This document shows positions 46,572-60,053 of a stretch of 64,000 bases of DNA, one piece after another. A model generated the notes under the pieces. The model had not been told where the DNA came from. It saw nothing but the letters and a program-made list of their open reading frames with translations, and did not search any database. The translations under genes were made by a program, and so were the position numbers. Numbering within the stretch: the first letter of the stretch is position 1; each line of letters starts with the position of its first letter. The stretch covers positions 89,838,385 to 89,902,384 of the forward strand of contig NC_035438.2 in assembly GCF_002127325.2 (NCBI RefSeq). The letters are read 5' to 3'. Origin of the DNA: Helianthus annuus (taxonomy: Eukaryota > Streptophyta > Magnoliopsida > Asterales > Asteraceae).

Positions 46572-48443
46572 GGGATTGGAGGAGCAGGAGCGGGTTGATG
46601 GAAAGCCCACAGGTTTAAGTCCCTTTATCTATCGAACAGTTTGTGGCCTGCGTGCCAAGTGTTGATCACTTTCCTTGACTACTTTTACTTTCCGCTTTAT
46701 TTTTCTTTTACTTTATGTTTGGAACAATTAACTATGGTAATGTAGGATGTTTGTGTTGCTTAGTGTGGTATTAACTGATGAAACAGGTACAAACCGAGGC
46801 TTAGAGTGCTAGCCTTAGCACTAATAAGGCCAGGATGGAAAAACCGGAGGAAGGAACCTGTTTTCAAGCTTACAGACTGTCCACACGGGGACGTGTCCAG
46901 CCGACACGCCCCTGTGCTCACCTCCCAAAACTGCTGTTTAGTTACTTTCCTGCAAGTTTTTGTTAGACACGGGGCCGTGCCTAACCAACACGCCCCCGTG
47001 TTCGCCTTCTCTAAGTTTTCGTTACTGGCAGTTCACCACGGGGTCGTGTCCAGCGGACACGAGGCCGTGTCCAGACTACCAGTAACACAAATCTTTGCTT
47101 TTAACACCATATTACACATCTAACCAACCTAAAAATTTATTTTTGGGACACATTGAGCACAATGTGTAATTTAAGTGTGGGGGGGGGGATGCTAAAAACT
47201 TGAAATTTTGCAAGTCCTAATAACAAGCCTTACACAAAACTCTATTGGAACCGCTAAACACCCCAAATTTTTTCAAAAATTTTCATTTTTTTTACTTGTC
47301 TAAAGTTTAAGTTAGGAATCCTAAGATTAATAAGGTTATATTTTTACAAATTTACAACCAATAGCGTCGTGATAAAAAGAACCAACATAAGAAAATTATG
47401 AAACGGGCATAACAAGCTTAGTTAAAATTTGATTATATATACTTGATCACATAAACCATTCCCACAAAAAGTGAGTTTTGAGCCTTTTATTGAGCATACA
47501 AATTTACATCTTTAGACTAAATGCTCATTTTTCGTTTCTTGTGTGAATAGCCGCTTGGTTCTTACGACTCTAGAACTTGCCACGACGATTCATTCCTGGT
47601 CCTTACCAACTTAAACCCAAGTAAGTAAATGATGGAGCCATTAGGACTAACCCTTTTTCTTTCCACACCATTATTTTTCATATTTTTTTTGCCATCTACC
47701 CAAAATCCCCCTAGTTAACCCCTTTGAGCCTAAACCTTTCATTTCTTTACCCTAAGACCTTTTTACCCACAAAAAAAAAAAAAAAAAAACTTTTTTTATT
47801 TTTACCCTTTGTTTTAGTAGCAAGCTTGGTTTTCGTGTGACTAAAAAAAATGAAGTTAGAAATAAACAAACAAAGCTCTTGAAACAAGAGCTTGTTTGAA
47901 GAAATACTTCGAAATAAAAAGTCACTAAAAGCAAAATGTTTTACGAAAACCGACGCTTTTTACGCTTTTCACCCTTTTCTACTAACCACTAACCCATTCA
48001 CCCACCTTTAGCCCAAGCCTTTACCCAAAAAAAAAAAGTCCTCTTGATATTTACAAAGGTAACAAGTTAAAAAGGAGGAGGATTGATTGCTTGGCAAGCC
48101 TATGGTAGGGATAAGTTCCACGCCGCTCTCGAGTGATTCACTAAAAATACACCTTCGGCCGAGTGTGAGTGATTTCTCCCGTGAGGTATGTGAACTTGTA
48201 TATAAATGGAATTTTAAAAAGGCATGTTATGCCAAAATAAGTAATTTTTCCTATGAAACGTTCTAAACAAATCATAACGAATAGGATTGTAAATAAATAA
48301 AGATAAAACCCAAAAGGATCTTGGATTCCTGACACTCTATGACAAGCCAAAACCTTCTCTTCTACGCATTCCATTTGGGAGTGTAAGCCACATATTAAAG
48401 AGTTTTGCTTGAGGACAAGCAAAAGTTCAAGTGTGGGGGTATT
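46572..48443 (+). other. B 3' non-coding region with palindrome pairs, PPT hairpin
   Basis: Three palindrome pairs at 46884/46905, 46968/46989 and 47037/47058, all 21 bp apart. There is a polyA run at 47768-47789. Near the end is a perfect hairpin TTTGCTTG-AGGA-CAAGCAAA (48404-48423), followed by the purine-rich AGTGTGGGGGTATTT against the 3' LTR. The small frames here are not genes. Confidence 0.65.
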
Positions 48444-50137
48444 TGATGTGTGTAAAATGCAACATATAAATTACATCAAATAAGGCATAAAACTAACCCT
48501 TTTTAAGTACTAATGTTGGAAAAAGAGTGCTTTTGTCTTCCTTTTGTATTTTCAGGATTAAATGAGCTCAAATTCACAAAAGAAGCAAAAAGACAGCTAA
48601 ATCTAACATAAAAACAAGAAAAGGAACATAAGTGGATTGCCCGACCCCTCAACAGCATCCTCCCAAGCAAAATAGAGAAGGCAGAAGACTGAACACGCCC
48701 CGTGCTCAGCCAGCACGGGGTCGTGCCCAAGAAGCAGCAGAAAAGACAAACCTATAGAAGCTTCTATTGCCCACCACGGGGCCGTGTCCAGTGAACACGG
48801 GGGCGTGGCGAAAGTATAGCAGGCGCATTAATTGTAACTGCGAATTACAATTAATGAGGAGAGAGTGTGTCAGACAGGCACGGGGGCGTGTCCAGCGGAC
48901 ACGGGGTCGTGCCCAGCCTTCTGTTCAGCCTATAAATAGGAGTGCTTGGTTTCATTGCAACTCATCCCTTGGCACACCACCTCTCTTACACTTCATCCAC
49001 CACCCACCACCACCATAACACCATCATCCACCACCATCATCCATTGTCCATCATAGAGTGTGTGAGTCGTCTCGGGATCCAAGATTGATCGTAAGAGTTC
49101 TTGACAATCAAGGCCATGTTTGCCTAAGTCTCTTACATCACTTGGTGAAGACAAGTGTTTAGTATAATACTTTTTATTTTTAATCTTTTGCACTTTTTAT
49201 TTGGTTTTGTATTAATGACTTTAATAACTAGTTGCTTATGTTGAAGGTGATCTTTCCTTATCATTTGTCCGTGGTGCCTTGGCATTATTTTACTGTCTAT
49301 ATAAAATAAAAGATTTTCACCATTCATATCTCCACGGTCTATATGGAGGTATGTTGGCTACCTGGTCGGGGGTTAAGGGAACGGTTTGGTAAGGGTCTTG
49401 CCCTTGTTCAGCGTTTAGAGGTCCTGCAAGGGACCTGGGTCAAATTTAGTAGGATCTCCTTCAATGCCCATAGGTATTGGATGGCGGGGATCCAAATTCT
49501 TTGACCCCCTCATAAGTTAACTACTATTAACACTATAACCCGGCTATTTAGGACTGTATCCCTGCTGACTCAGACTACTTAGCCGAGGGTAACGTCACCG
49601 CCAAAATAGGGGCCTACCATAATTTTCATTAATAACTTAATTCATTATCTTCCAATAATGCAACCCTTTAGGATTGTATCCTTGCTGACTCAAACTACTG
49701 GGTTGAGGGTAACGTCGCCTTCAAAAGAGAGGCCTACTACAGTAACTAAGATAATCTCTTAAACAAGTGCAAAAGTGCGAAAATAATCAAAGGTTATACT
49801 AATACACGAGTCGGATCCAAGTGATTCATCTTGTCTATCTGTTTTTATTTTTATTTTATTTTTCAGCATTTAGTTAGTTTTTATTTTCTTAGTTTAAAAA
49901 TCTTTTCTAACTTTTTGATTTGATTAAACGTTGAGGATAAACCGGTACTAAAAGCTCTTGTGTCCTTGGACGACCTCGGTATCTTACCAACACTATACTA
50001 CGTCCACGATGGGTGCACTTGCCCATATGTGTGTTTAGTGTTAGTAAATATCATGTTTTATAAATTTAAAACTTGGCTAAAAGTGTAAAAAGGGCTTAAA
50101 ATATACATTAAAAATATATTACACTACACGCACATCA
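48444..50137 (+). repeat. B LTR, 3'
   Basis: 1694 bp, nearly identical to the 5' LTR. Palindrome pairs at 48688-48720, 48776-48808 and 48879-48911. Followed by target duplication TCAGC. Confidence 0.9.
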
Positions 50138-51765
50138 TCAGCCATTTGTTTTGATCATGATTGTGTTTCATGATTGACTTTATGACATGTGCATCTGATG
50201 ATATTTATTTAATGATCATGATTAATGATTGACTTTATGATATGTGGCATGTTTGATTCGATTGGTTATGGATTTGGGTAAACAAGAATGGGCCGCACAT
50301 GGGTGAGAGCCTGTATTCGGCTGGGTTGGGTACTAAGGATGGGCCACGAGCTAAGTTGGTTATGTGTTAGAAATCTATGATGAAAAATTATTGGAAGTAT
50401 TATTATGTTGTTCGGTTTGCTATGGACGAGAATCACATGACTCCTATATGATCAAATTGGTTAGTGGCTATTCTAGGGTTGCATGTGCCAACTATGAACA
50501 GTAGGTTAATGTATCTATATAATGACTGCATGAGTAGAGGATTGTGTGAATAAGTTGTAGCATCAACTGTTAATAATGTTGCTTATAATCCAATGAAGTA
50601 AATTGGTTCTCACACCCAGTACACTGAACTATTAGACATTGTTGCATAACATGAATATGAACTATATGCTTGATTGAGTAATATAGCTGTTATGTGTGAA
50701 TCAGTGCTCATTATTTTGCGTGTATCCTATGATTATAACATACGTGAAAACACTACAAACATAAACTGATTATGTGCGTATGAACACTTAGGCTTTGATT
50801 GAATAAATTGATCGAGTGGTTAAGCATACCGAGCAAACCGAGGTGAGTTCACACTCTTTCCAAGGCATGGGATTCCCAAGGGTTGGGAATGGGTAAATGA
50901 ACTAAACGGTAATTACGACCATCCTCCATGGGTAGGATGCCAAGAATACACACTGGACCAAACCTCTATCATGAAGTCCCTCATTTATATCGACTTAATC
51001 GCCGAGGCCTATGGCGAGCGGGTCATTAGTTAATAGCGATATTAGGTTTAACAAATCTCACACCGTGTCGTTCGAACGGGCGTGTACTAATGGACTATGG
51101 GCAAAGGTTCAATGCTGATAGACATTGACTTAGGGCACCTCTTACATTTTCGTAGCAGTCGATACACACGGTCTAGTAACACATGGGAAGCCCCCACTAA
51201 TCTTCGCACACATGTCTGGGAGACCGCGATACGAATTAATACGATACATGGTTTACAAAACGAACATATGATTCACGAAACGAATACTATAACTAAACAA
51301 CCAACTGTGAACTCGCTTAACTTTGTTGTTGACTCGTTGTTACATGCCTTGCAGGCCTTTAGGTACATATCAAAGGAACTTGCTGTCTGAGAAGCTGGAG
51401 TGGTCATGGGTCGAGTAACATGGAAACGCAACACAAGACTAAGAGCTTATACATGTGGTTTTCATTAACACGTATCGAGTTAAATATGCTTCCGCTGTAA
51501 ACTGTGAAATATTGTAACACTATTGTTAATAAATGAGAGTTTATTTAAATATACTCATGATGTTCAATGTGATTGGTGGCTAAGATCCTGGTCAGTCACG
51601 CCTCCAAGCGGTGGTACTCCGCATGTGGATTTTGGGGGTGTGACAAAGTCAAGTGTGAGAAGGCCATTTGGCGAAGGAAAACCACCTGATGGTGGGTTTG
51701 GATGGGGTAATGAAACTATAGTTAACCCCAACCGAAGTGAAATGATGACCCTCCCTAAAAATTAG

Positions 51766-53510
51766 ATGGATATGTACCGAGCGACATGGGAGGGAAAACG
51801 TGCAGCTGAACCACCCTGAATGTCAGGTACGGTCTGGCTGAACACCTAAAACTTAGCGCTCTCGGGAGGCAGCCCAAGGATGTAGAGTATTGTACTTTGG
51901 TTTGGTTCGTTTTGGTGTGGTTGTGTTTTGACAGGTTCTTGATTCAATCATCACGGATGCAACAATTCAAGTGTGGGGATGTTTTGCAACATCCCCGGTG
52001 AGATTTCAAAGAATCTATGGAATGCGTCTATTCTGGTTAAAGCACAACAGCTGCATCACTATAGACACATGATCAGGTGCATGTGTTTATCTATCTTACT
52101 TTGTTTTTGGTGTGTTTTCGTGTATTTGGTGGTGTGAAACTTTGTTTAGTTTAGGGAATGTGTTTTTTATGTAAATTGTGTTAAGAGTTAGCCGCTTATT
52201 AGTTTGTTTGGTTGGTATTCTCAGGTTTTTATTTAAAAGCACCATACATTGGGGACAATGTATCCCAAGTGTGGGGATGTGGGAGCCCGGGAAGGGATTT
52301 GTGGATAAAGCTTGAAGAGATTGAAATGTGATTGAAATCGATGAAATTTGGTAAAAATTGAAAATTTTAAGATTTTTCATCGCCTTAAACAAGCTAATTG
52401 GATACGAAAACCTAAAGTTTCAATCACTAATAGGCTCTTACCGGTAGTAGACTAGATTAGTCCCTTGTCATGGTTGTCCCTTTAAGTTTCATGAGAGTAG
52501 GTTTGACAAGTGTTTTTATAGGAAATGAGTTGAAAAGAGATATCTATCTAGGGGTAACATGTTTTAATTGCATATTCTACATGTCATCAACCTTTTTACC
52601 TTTTCTTGGTGAGATTTTGAGCCTGTAGACGGATAGGATACATTATATGATGAATTCATTTGTTGAGTGCAGGCTAAGTGTTATTTTGTGTTAGAACTTG
52701 TATGATTCGATGCATGCTGAGACTGTGGGTTTGACATGTGCACATATATGATAAAGGCATTAGGATTCCCTGTTACAGCCTTTTGTGTTTGTGTTTCTTT
52801 TATGTTATTCACCAAATTTCCCTTAGTAGCCCTGTTGTGCCTAACTATTTTACGTTTGTTCACCCACTGTTTATTGTGAATAGAAAAATGGAGAAAAAAA
52901 AAGAAAAATAGAAAAATATATGAAAAAATGAAAAAGAAAAGAACAAAAGTAGAAGTATTGTGAATATCGTCTATATTCTTAGGTAGAAACCAACCCAAAA
53001 GTATAAGTTGTGTTTGAATAAAGTGATCACGGTTTGGTTATTGTTTGTGAGCCAATTAGAAAAGAAAAAAAACCTAAAAATATATTCCCACCCTTACCCT
53101 AAGCCCAAAACCCAAAAGTCCTTTTGATATGTGCCAGGTTAGATGATACAGTGGAGGTGTGATTGTCATACAAGCCTATGATTGCAGGATTTCATGTTTG
53201 CTTATTGAGTGTTATTATACTAGCACATTACACGCTAGTCCAGATATTAACCCGAGAGGAGAGTACATTGTGAGGGGTGTGTAGCATGTGATTAATTGTA
53301 AACATGTTAGTTTTAGATAGACAAGTCTTAAGTTTTTAAAATTGCAGCATTTACTTGTCAGACTGTCAATCTCGATTGTGTCAGTCTATGGGATGGGTAT
53401 GATTTGGGACTGAACAGGTTGAATCGGTTAAGAGGTTTAGAGGTTTTGTTGCTATGGTGATTAGTTCTAATTGGTTTGCTTGAGGACAATCAAAGGTAAG
53501 TGTGGGAATG
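51766..53510 (+). other. A 3' non-coding interior after protease
   Basis: No RT or integrase frame was found. Starts after the protease stop at 51765. It contains CTCTCGGGAGGCAGCCCAAG (~51861) as seen downstream of coding in Athila-like elements, TGTGGGGATG words, and TTTGCTTG-AGGA-CAATCAAA (53475-53494), a one-mismatch version of the B hairpin. It ends AAGTGTGGGAATG before the 3' LTR. Confidence 0.65.
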
Positions 53511-55044
53511 TGATGGAGAGGGTGAAACCCGAGCTTTAGAGTGTCTAAATATGATGTTTTGTGTGCATTTGATGTGTTTAATTGATTGGAATGAGATAAC
53601 TATGAGAATTTGGTGATTTGCAGGTTTAGCACGTAATTCGGTGTGTTTATAATGGATAAAGATGGAGTTACAAGCAGAGGATGGGATATTGCAGCTCGAG
53701 GATGAATATTGAAGTTTGTTCGGGTGATATGAAGGCCCACGAGTGAAAGGAGTATGAAAGAACAAAGTTCAGGGACCATTCGGTACTTAATTGGAAGTTG
53801 CTTTGTGCCTAAATGTGCAAGAAAGAAGATTCTACAAAGTATAGGGGCCGTTTGGTAATTAATTGAAAGTTAATTATAGTTGAAATATTGAAGAAATAAG
53901 AGATATTGAAGTTTGAGGGGTCTCCGGGTCATTAAATGAAAGATATATGATGGTTATATGTGATAAAAGCGAAAACTTGAAGTCTAGGGACCAAAAGTTA
54001 CATATGCTGAAACTTCTATGTAGGTATTCATGGGGAGCTGATGTTTTGCGCTTTCACCCACGGTACATAAACCGTGGGTCACGATATGGGGCTGAAAGGA
54101 TAAAAAAAACAACAGGGAGTTTATAGTGTGACCCACGGGTCAGACCTTCACCCACAGTGGAGGTAATGTGCCAGCTCTGATGTAAACTGTGGCCCACGGT
54201 TCTAAACCGTGGGTGACGCTAGGGCAATAGGGGGCGTGAATTTGACGATTTTGGTGGGTTTTTATAAGATAAAAACCCTAGTTTCTCATTATTCTTTAAA
54301 CAAGGATCAACTAGGGAAGCAAGGAGGCAACTTTTTGGCATTCAAGTTCAATCAATCATCCTCATATCTTCACATCTTACCAAATCAATCATGCAACGAT
54401 CCGTTTTCCAAGCCTTTGAATATCAAGATTGTGAGATGAGCGGCTAAACTCTTTTGGTTTCCTCCAGATGGAGGGTTTTTGTAAGTTAGATGATACTATG
54501 TGTTTGTTACAAGTGTTTTAATTTGGTGATCTAAACATTCGATGCTTTTCACCATTGATTTGATTTATTGGTTGTAAACAGTTACATTTATTTAAACCTT
54601 AATTTCTAAGCATTCAGTTCCCGAGAGTTCTAGTAATTGGGATATATTTGACATGGGGTTAGGGTTTGTAATTGTAATTGATAATCATTCGATAACCTCC
54701 CGTTATGTATTGACCGGAGTACTTAGTTGTTGGCTATCACAATTAGTTAATCAAAATCAACACCTATGTCTATGTAGGTCATGATTAAACACATAGTTGA
54801 AGCTAACTCTAAAACCTGAAATTTGGAGGAACCATCTTCCCTCCTATTGATTTAAACCTTAGTTTTTATTCGTTAACTTAGACATAGGAGGATTGTGGAA
54901 AGTGTTATTATGCGAAGTATTAATTAACTAATGCAAAAAAGTAAAAATCAATTGAGGGTTTGATTGTTTAAGAGAATTGTTCGATATCCGACTTATCCTA
55001 TCTACATAGTTTAGTTGGTTTTTGCATGTCCATAACGACAGACA
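53511..55044 (+). repeat. A LTR, 3', with internal inversion
   Basis: 1534 bp and colinear with the 5' LTR, except that about 54882-54979 is the reverse complement of 29731-29828. The CCCACGGT hairpins are present (about 54057-54078 and 54193-54214). Confidence 0.88.
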
Positions 55045-55496
55045 TAACCAGGATATGTGATCCTTAAAATATGCAGTGTGTACTGGAAGGATCAAGGATC
55101 CTTAGTTCAAATAACAGTTTCTAATAATTGTCTTCGATATGTTGTTGTAATTTTATGCAGGTAACTAGGTGGACTTGGTCATGCTGGAATATCGTGGAAT
55201 ATGCTTGGAATTAAGCACGTGCAAATGAGGAATTAACTGTTGTGGGCAATCGTGGGAGCTCCCCGAATTCTCGATTAGTTAGTTGTTAGATATTTCCAAT
55301 TATAATTAGGGGATATTGAGCTCATTTGGATAGAACACACAACACTCGCACACTCTCGCAACATTCAAACTTCTCTCAATACTCACATTAGAATTCCATT
55401 ATATCGAGCTCACGATCATCCAAAGTTGTATCAAATTGTTGGTTGTTTGTTCAATGTAGTTGGTGATCGGTAGTTTCCATCACCCGAGGTTTTTTA

Positions 55497-55989
55497 TGAG
55501 ATTCCAAGATCCGGCAGGTTTGATGGAGTTTTGGCCCAGAGATAACCGATTCAGTAGAATATTATTCAGAAGAAATGAGTAGAAACACCGAACATATTAA
55601 TTTAAACTAGTTTCTATTCAATGTTTGAAGTTACAGAACCACGAAACCAATTGGACAGAGTTTCCCCTCTGGGAACCAAAACATGTCCAAATGAAGAGAC
55701 CTCATCCCTATTTATAGGCACAGCCCATCTGCACATACATGTAAGGACGGATGGACTTTATCATAGATGCGGACATGGGACGGATCAGGGTCCATTCGTA
55801 CGAATGCGCACATTCGTGCGAATGTGACTCGGGCTAATGTGATGTCTAGTTTGTGCGAATGGGCCATTCGTACGAATTGGCTTTCACTTTACAAACCCGG
55901 TCCATTTTCACACTAATCTATACAATATTCAACACATGCTCTATCTAGCCTATTCGCACAGTGGCAGACATAAAAAATATGCACCAACA
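55497..55989 (-). repeat. G LTR, 3' (left on map)
   Basis: 493 bp. A minus-strand TATAAATA lies at 55709-55716. The words ATTCGTRCGAAT or close variants, at 55794, 55812, 55849 and 55866, lie upstream of it on the minus strand. Confidence 0.88.
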
Positions 55990-57799
55990 GATTCCCCCTT
56001 GGCCGTCACTGTCGAATCTTGAACTTTGAAAATAAGAGTCGTGTTTTGAATATTCTGCAACTTCAATCAGGCATCTTGAAATCGTCAATAGATTCCCCCT
56101 TGATTGATGATCTGGGCTGCATTATCTATATTATGCACAAATTCTCCCTGAAATAAATCTTTAGGTCTTTGTTTGCACGGTTCACGACCCCTCCTCTGAT
56201 TTGCTGAACTACAACCTTCACGTATAATCACCATCTTGAAATTAATCAATGTAACATCTATGTTTCGACTTTAACCACATTCGCGTTCGGTTTTTGATTT
56301 AACATTTCAGCTTCATCGATCATTCCGCTTGCTCGATCATCTTATCTTCAGAAACCCAACCGACAATTGATAGAAAGTTCGAACTACACCGATAAACCTC
56401 AAGTTTATGAATACTCACGAAAATCTGAAAAAACCCATTTCTATGATCAAATTTAAGCACCTTTCTGAATGATTGGACAGTATAAACGGTAATATCCACT
56501 ATCAGCACATCTTCATCGGATAATAAATCATCTGGTAATGCCTTCAGATCTCAAAAACATTCATCCATGATCAGATTCATATTCTTCCTCTTTAGTCACG
56601 AAAACAGATATATAGTCTTCTCCGCTAGTTCCGACAGCAACTTAATCACCAAACATTATCATTCCCCGGCAGTTAGTCCGAAAAACAGTTCATCTGCTCG
56701 AAGATTAACCATTCTGACACTTTAGACTATCACAAGGTTGTGATATCTTATAAGTATCCACAATATAGTTGCAACTCCTGACGCTAATCCTGCTGACCGG
56801 CTTGACAAAGACCCGGGACTCAAACCCTAAGACGTCAATCTGACCCTGATTCGTAGAGTCTGAACTTCCTATGATCACGAAATCACGAATCCAGATCCTA
56901 TGCATCTCCAGACACTCGGAAGTCTGAACCACCCGAATGTTGTCGCATTGTCATGAATTTCAAAAATGCTGGAATTTCAATACAAAATTTTTATTCCCCC
57001 TCATTTTTGCAAATTCTGACGTCTTATCACTGAATCCCCCCTCAAATTGAGCAATTCAGTCTTCTCTTATCTCTGAAAAACTCAACTATATCGAAAGTAT
57101 GACATTTTGACTTCCAGAAGCCAGTTTTTCATCAATGCGGATTTTACGTTAAGGCCCATTAATAGTCAGATAACCCAGATGATAAACATTCTTCACCAGT
57201 ATCATGACTATCCCACTAATTTCCATAATCTGTGATCGCATCATCATATCTGTTCTCTGAAGCGCCAGACGGTGTCCCGAACAACCCATCTTGGTTGTTA
57301 AAAACTCGAAAAAAATTTCAATCACCAAATTTTTTCTAGATCTCATCTCGTTATTGCGATTAAAAAATGCCCTTTTTAGGCATTTGCTCATTCGTGCGAA
57401 TGGGGTAGGTCCATTGATGCGAATGGGCTGACTTTGGAACAAATGACATTATGAACGAACGGGAGCCCAATTCGTGCGAATCAGGACTGCCGGTTCGTGC
57501 GAACCTGCACATCCGTCCCAGAGAAGCTGACCTATTCTCAAGAACATTCCCAATCACATTTTTCGATCCAAAATCTTTATTTCTATGAATTTCACGATGA
57601 AACTTCATAGGATTGTGCGAAAATCAATCAGGAACCTAATGATATCTTCAATTTAAAATTCCATCTGTGAATTGACCTTCAATTTGATGTTTATTTGATG
57701 TTTAACGTCAAAACCTCCTAAAAATCCAAAATTCATGAGCATAGGTGATTCAATAAACTGTTAGATCGATTGAATCGGTACCGTAGCCCTGATACCAAT
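55990..57799 (-). other. G interior, non-coding, with further ATTCGTGCGAAT words
   Basis: Palindromic words at 57390-57401, 57470-57481 and GGTTCGTGCGAACC at 57492-57505 lie in the leader just after the PBS (minus-strand sense). GATTCCCCCTT-type tracts recur on the left side. The minus-strand frames at 56705-56932 and 57149-57608 have no recognised homology. Confidence 0.7.
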
Positions 57800-58292
57800 T
57801 GAGATTCCAAGATCCGGCAGGTTTGACTTAGTTTTGGCCCTGAGATAACCGATTCGGTAGAATATTATTGAGAAGAAAGGAGTAGAAGCACCGAACAAGT
57901 TAATTTAAATTGGTTTCTATTCAATGTTTGAAGTTACAGAACCACGAAACCAATTGGGCACAGTTTCCCCTCTGGGAACCAAAACTTGTCCAAATGAAGA
58001 GACCTCATCCCTATTTATAGGCACAACCCATCCGCACATACATGTAAGGACGGATGGACTTTATCACGGATGTGCACATGGGACAGATCAGGGTCCATTC
58101 GTACGAATGCGCACATTCGTGTGAATGTGACTCGAACTAATGTGATGTCTAGTTCGTGCGAATGTGCCATTCGTATGAACTTGCTTTCACTTTACAAACC
58201 TGGTCCGTTTTCACACTAATCTATACAATATTCAACACGCGCTCTATCTAGCCTAGTCGCACAGTGGCAGACATAGAAAATATGCACCAACA
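57800..58292 (-). repeat. G LTR, 5' (right on map)
   Basis: 493 bp, the same length as the left LTR, with a few substitutions. Words at 58097, 58115, 58152 and 58169. Confidence 0.88.
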
Positions 58293-58469
58293 ATTTGTGC
58301 CGGAGATCTTCAAAAGATCAAGGGCTTTTTCCTCATATAAATCTCGGTGTTCATTGTCATTTACACTTTACAATCATTTACATTGTTGTTCAAACAGATA
58401 AGCACTCTAACTCATAAACAAAATTTGGTTAAATTATCCTTAAACTGATTTTTTGACCAAAACATATAC

Positions 58470-60044
<1,575 letters not shown>

Positions 60045-60053
60045 TATGTAAAA

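Larger units (their letters stand above)
33941..50137 (+). mobile_element. B: Athila-like Gypsy element with pol and an extra 3' ORF
   Basis: LTRs 33941-35632 and 48444-50137 (1692 and 1694 bp, TGATGTGTG to GCACATCA) have perfect target duplication TCAGC (33936-33940 and 50138-50142). The PBS is tRNA-Asp type. The order protease-like, RT, RNase H, integrase, then an extra ORF in the env-like position fits Athila-type elements. It has lost most of gag. Pol is broken by a one-base insertion, stops and a Helitron. It carries at least 14 paired CACG-N4-CGTG palindromes. The closely similar LTRs suggest a fairly recent insertion. Confidence 0.9.
32901..51645 (+). mobile_element. E: Gypsy-type solo LTR inside A, split by B
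   Basis: It begins TGTGACAACC (32901) and ends GGGTGTGACA (51645), with perfect target duplication AAGTC (32896-32900 and 51646-51650). Removing B leaves 32901-33940 plus 50143-51645, about 2543 bp. The right end is clearly homologous to the D LTR (60948-63558), sharing the GAGCAAACC region, TGTTACATGCCTTGCAG and the GGTCAGTCACGC ... GTGTGACA end. No interior is present, so it is a solo LTR. Frames inside it (for example 33326-33676) are not supported as genes. Confidence 0.88.
28359..55044 (+). mobile_element. A: Athila-like gag-protease element, host of E and B
   Basis: Two LTRs (28359-29894 and 53511-55044) flank an interior beginning with a tRNA-Asp type PBS (29901-29918). The coding region has Athila-like gag and an aspartic-protease-like domain, then no RT, RNase H or integrase. 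E (with B inside) splits the protease frame. A clean 5-bp target duplication is not obvious. CTAGG (left) and CCAGG (right, three bases after the CA end) match 4 of 5. The 3' LTR carries a ~98-bp inversion relative to the 5' LTR. Confidence 0.85.
55497..58292 (-). mobile_element. G: minus-strand Copia-type element without ORFs
   Basis: LTRs 55497-55989 and 57800-58292 (493 bp each, TGTTGGTGCATA to GGAATCTCA on the minus strand). The initiator tRNA-Met-like PBS is TGGTATCAGGGCT on minus (57785-57797). The purine tract AAGGGGGAATC adjoins the left LTR. The 1.8-kb interior has no ORF of note, so it is non-autonomous. No good target duplication (TTTTA / ATTTG). It interrupts F. Confidence 0.85.
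28305..58464. mobile_element. F: ancient solo LTR interrupted by A and G
   Basis: The sequence starts TGTTATGG at 28305 and ends CCAAAACA at 58464, with perfect flanking TATAC (28300-28304 and 58465-58469). Removing the A and G insertions leaves 28305-28358, 55045-55496 and 58293-58464, about 678 bp in total with TG...CA ends. No interior is left, so it is a solo LTR. It is the oldest layer of the nest. Orientation and family cannot be set from the LTR alone; size and TGTT/AACA ends would fit a Copia-type LTR. Confidence 0.7.

Noticed and set aside
44584..47123. Frames translating the CACGGGGCCGTG pairs (for example 44584-44932, 46806-47123)
   Set aside because: Peptides change frame from pair to pair; the DNA palindrome is what is conserved.
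55044..55060. Perfect TSD for element A
   Set aside because: Only 4 of 5 bases match and with a 3-base offset from the CA end; left as uncertain.
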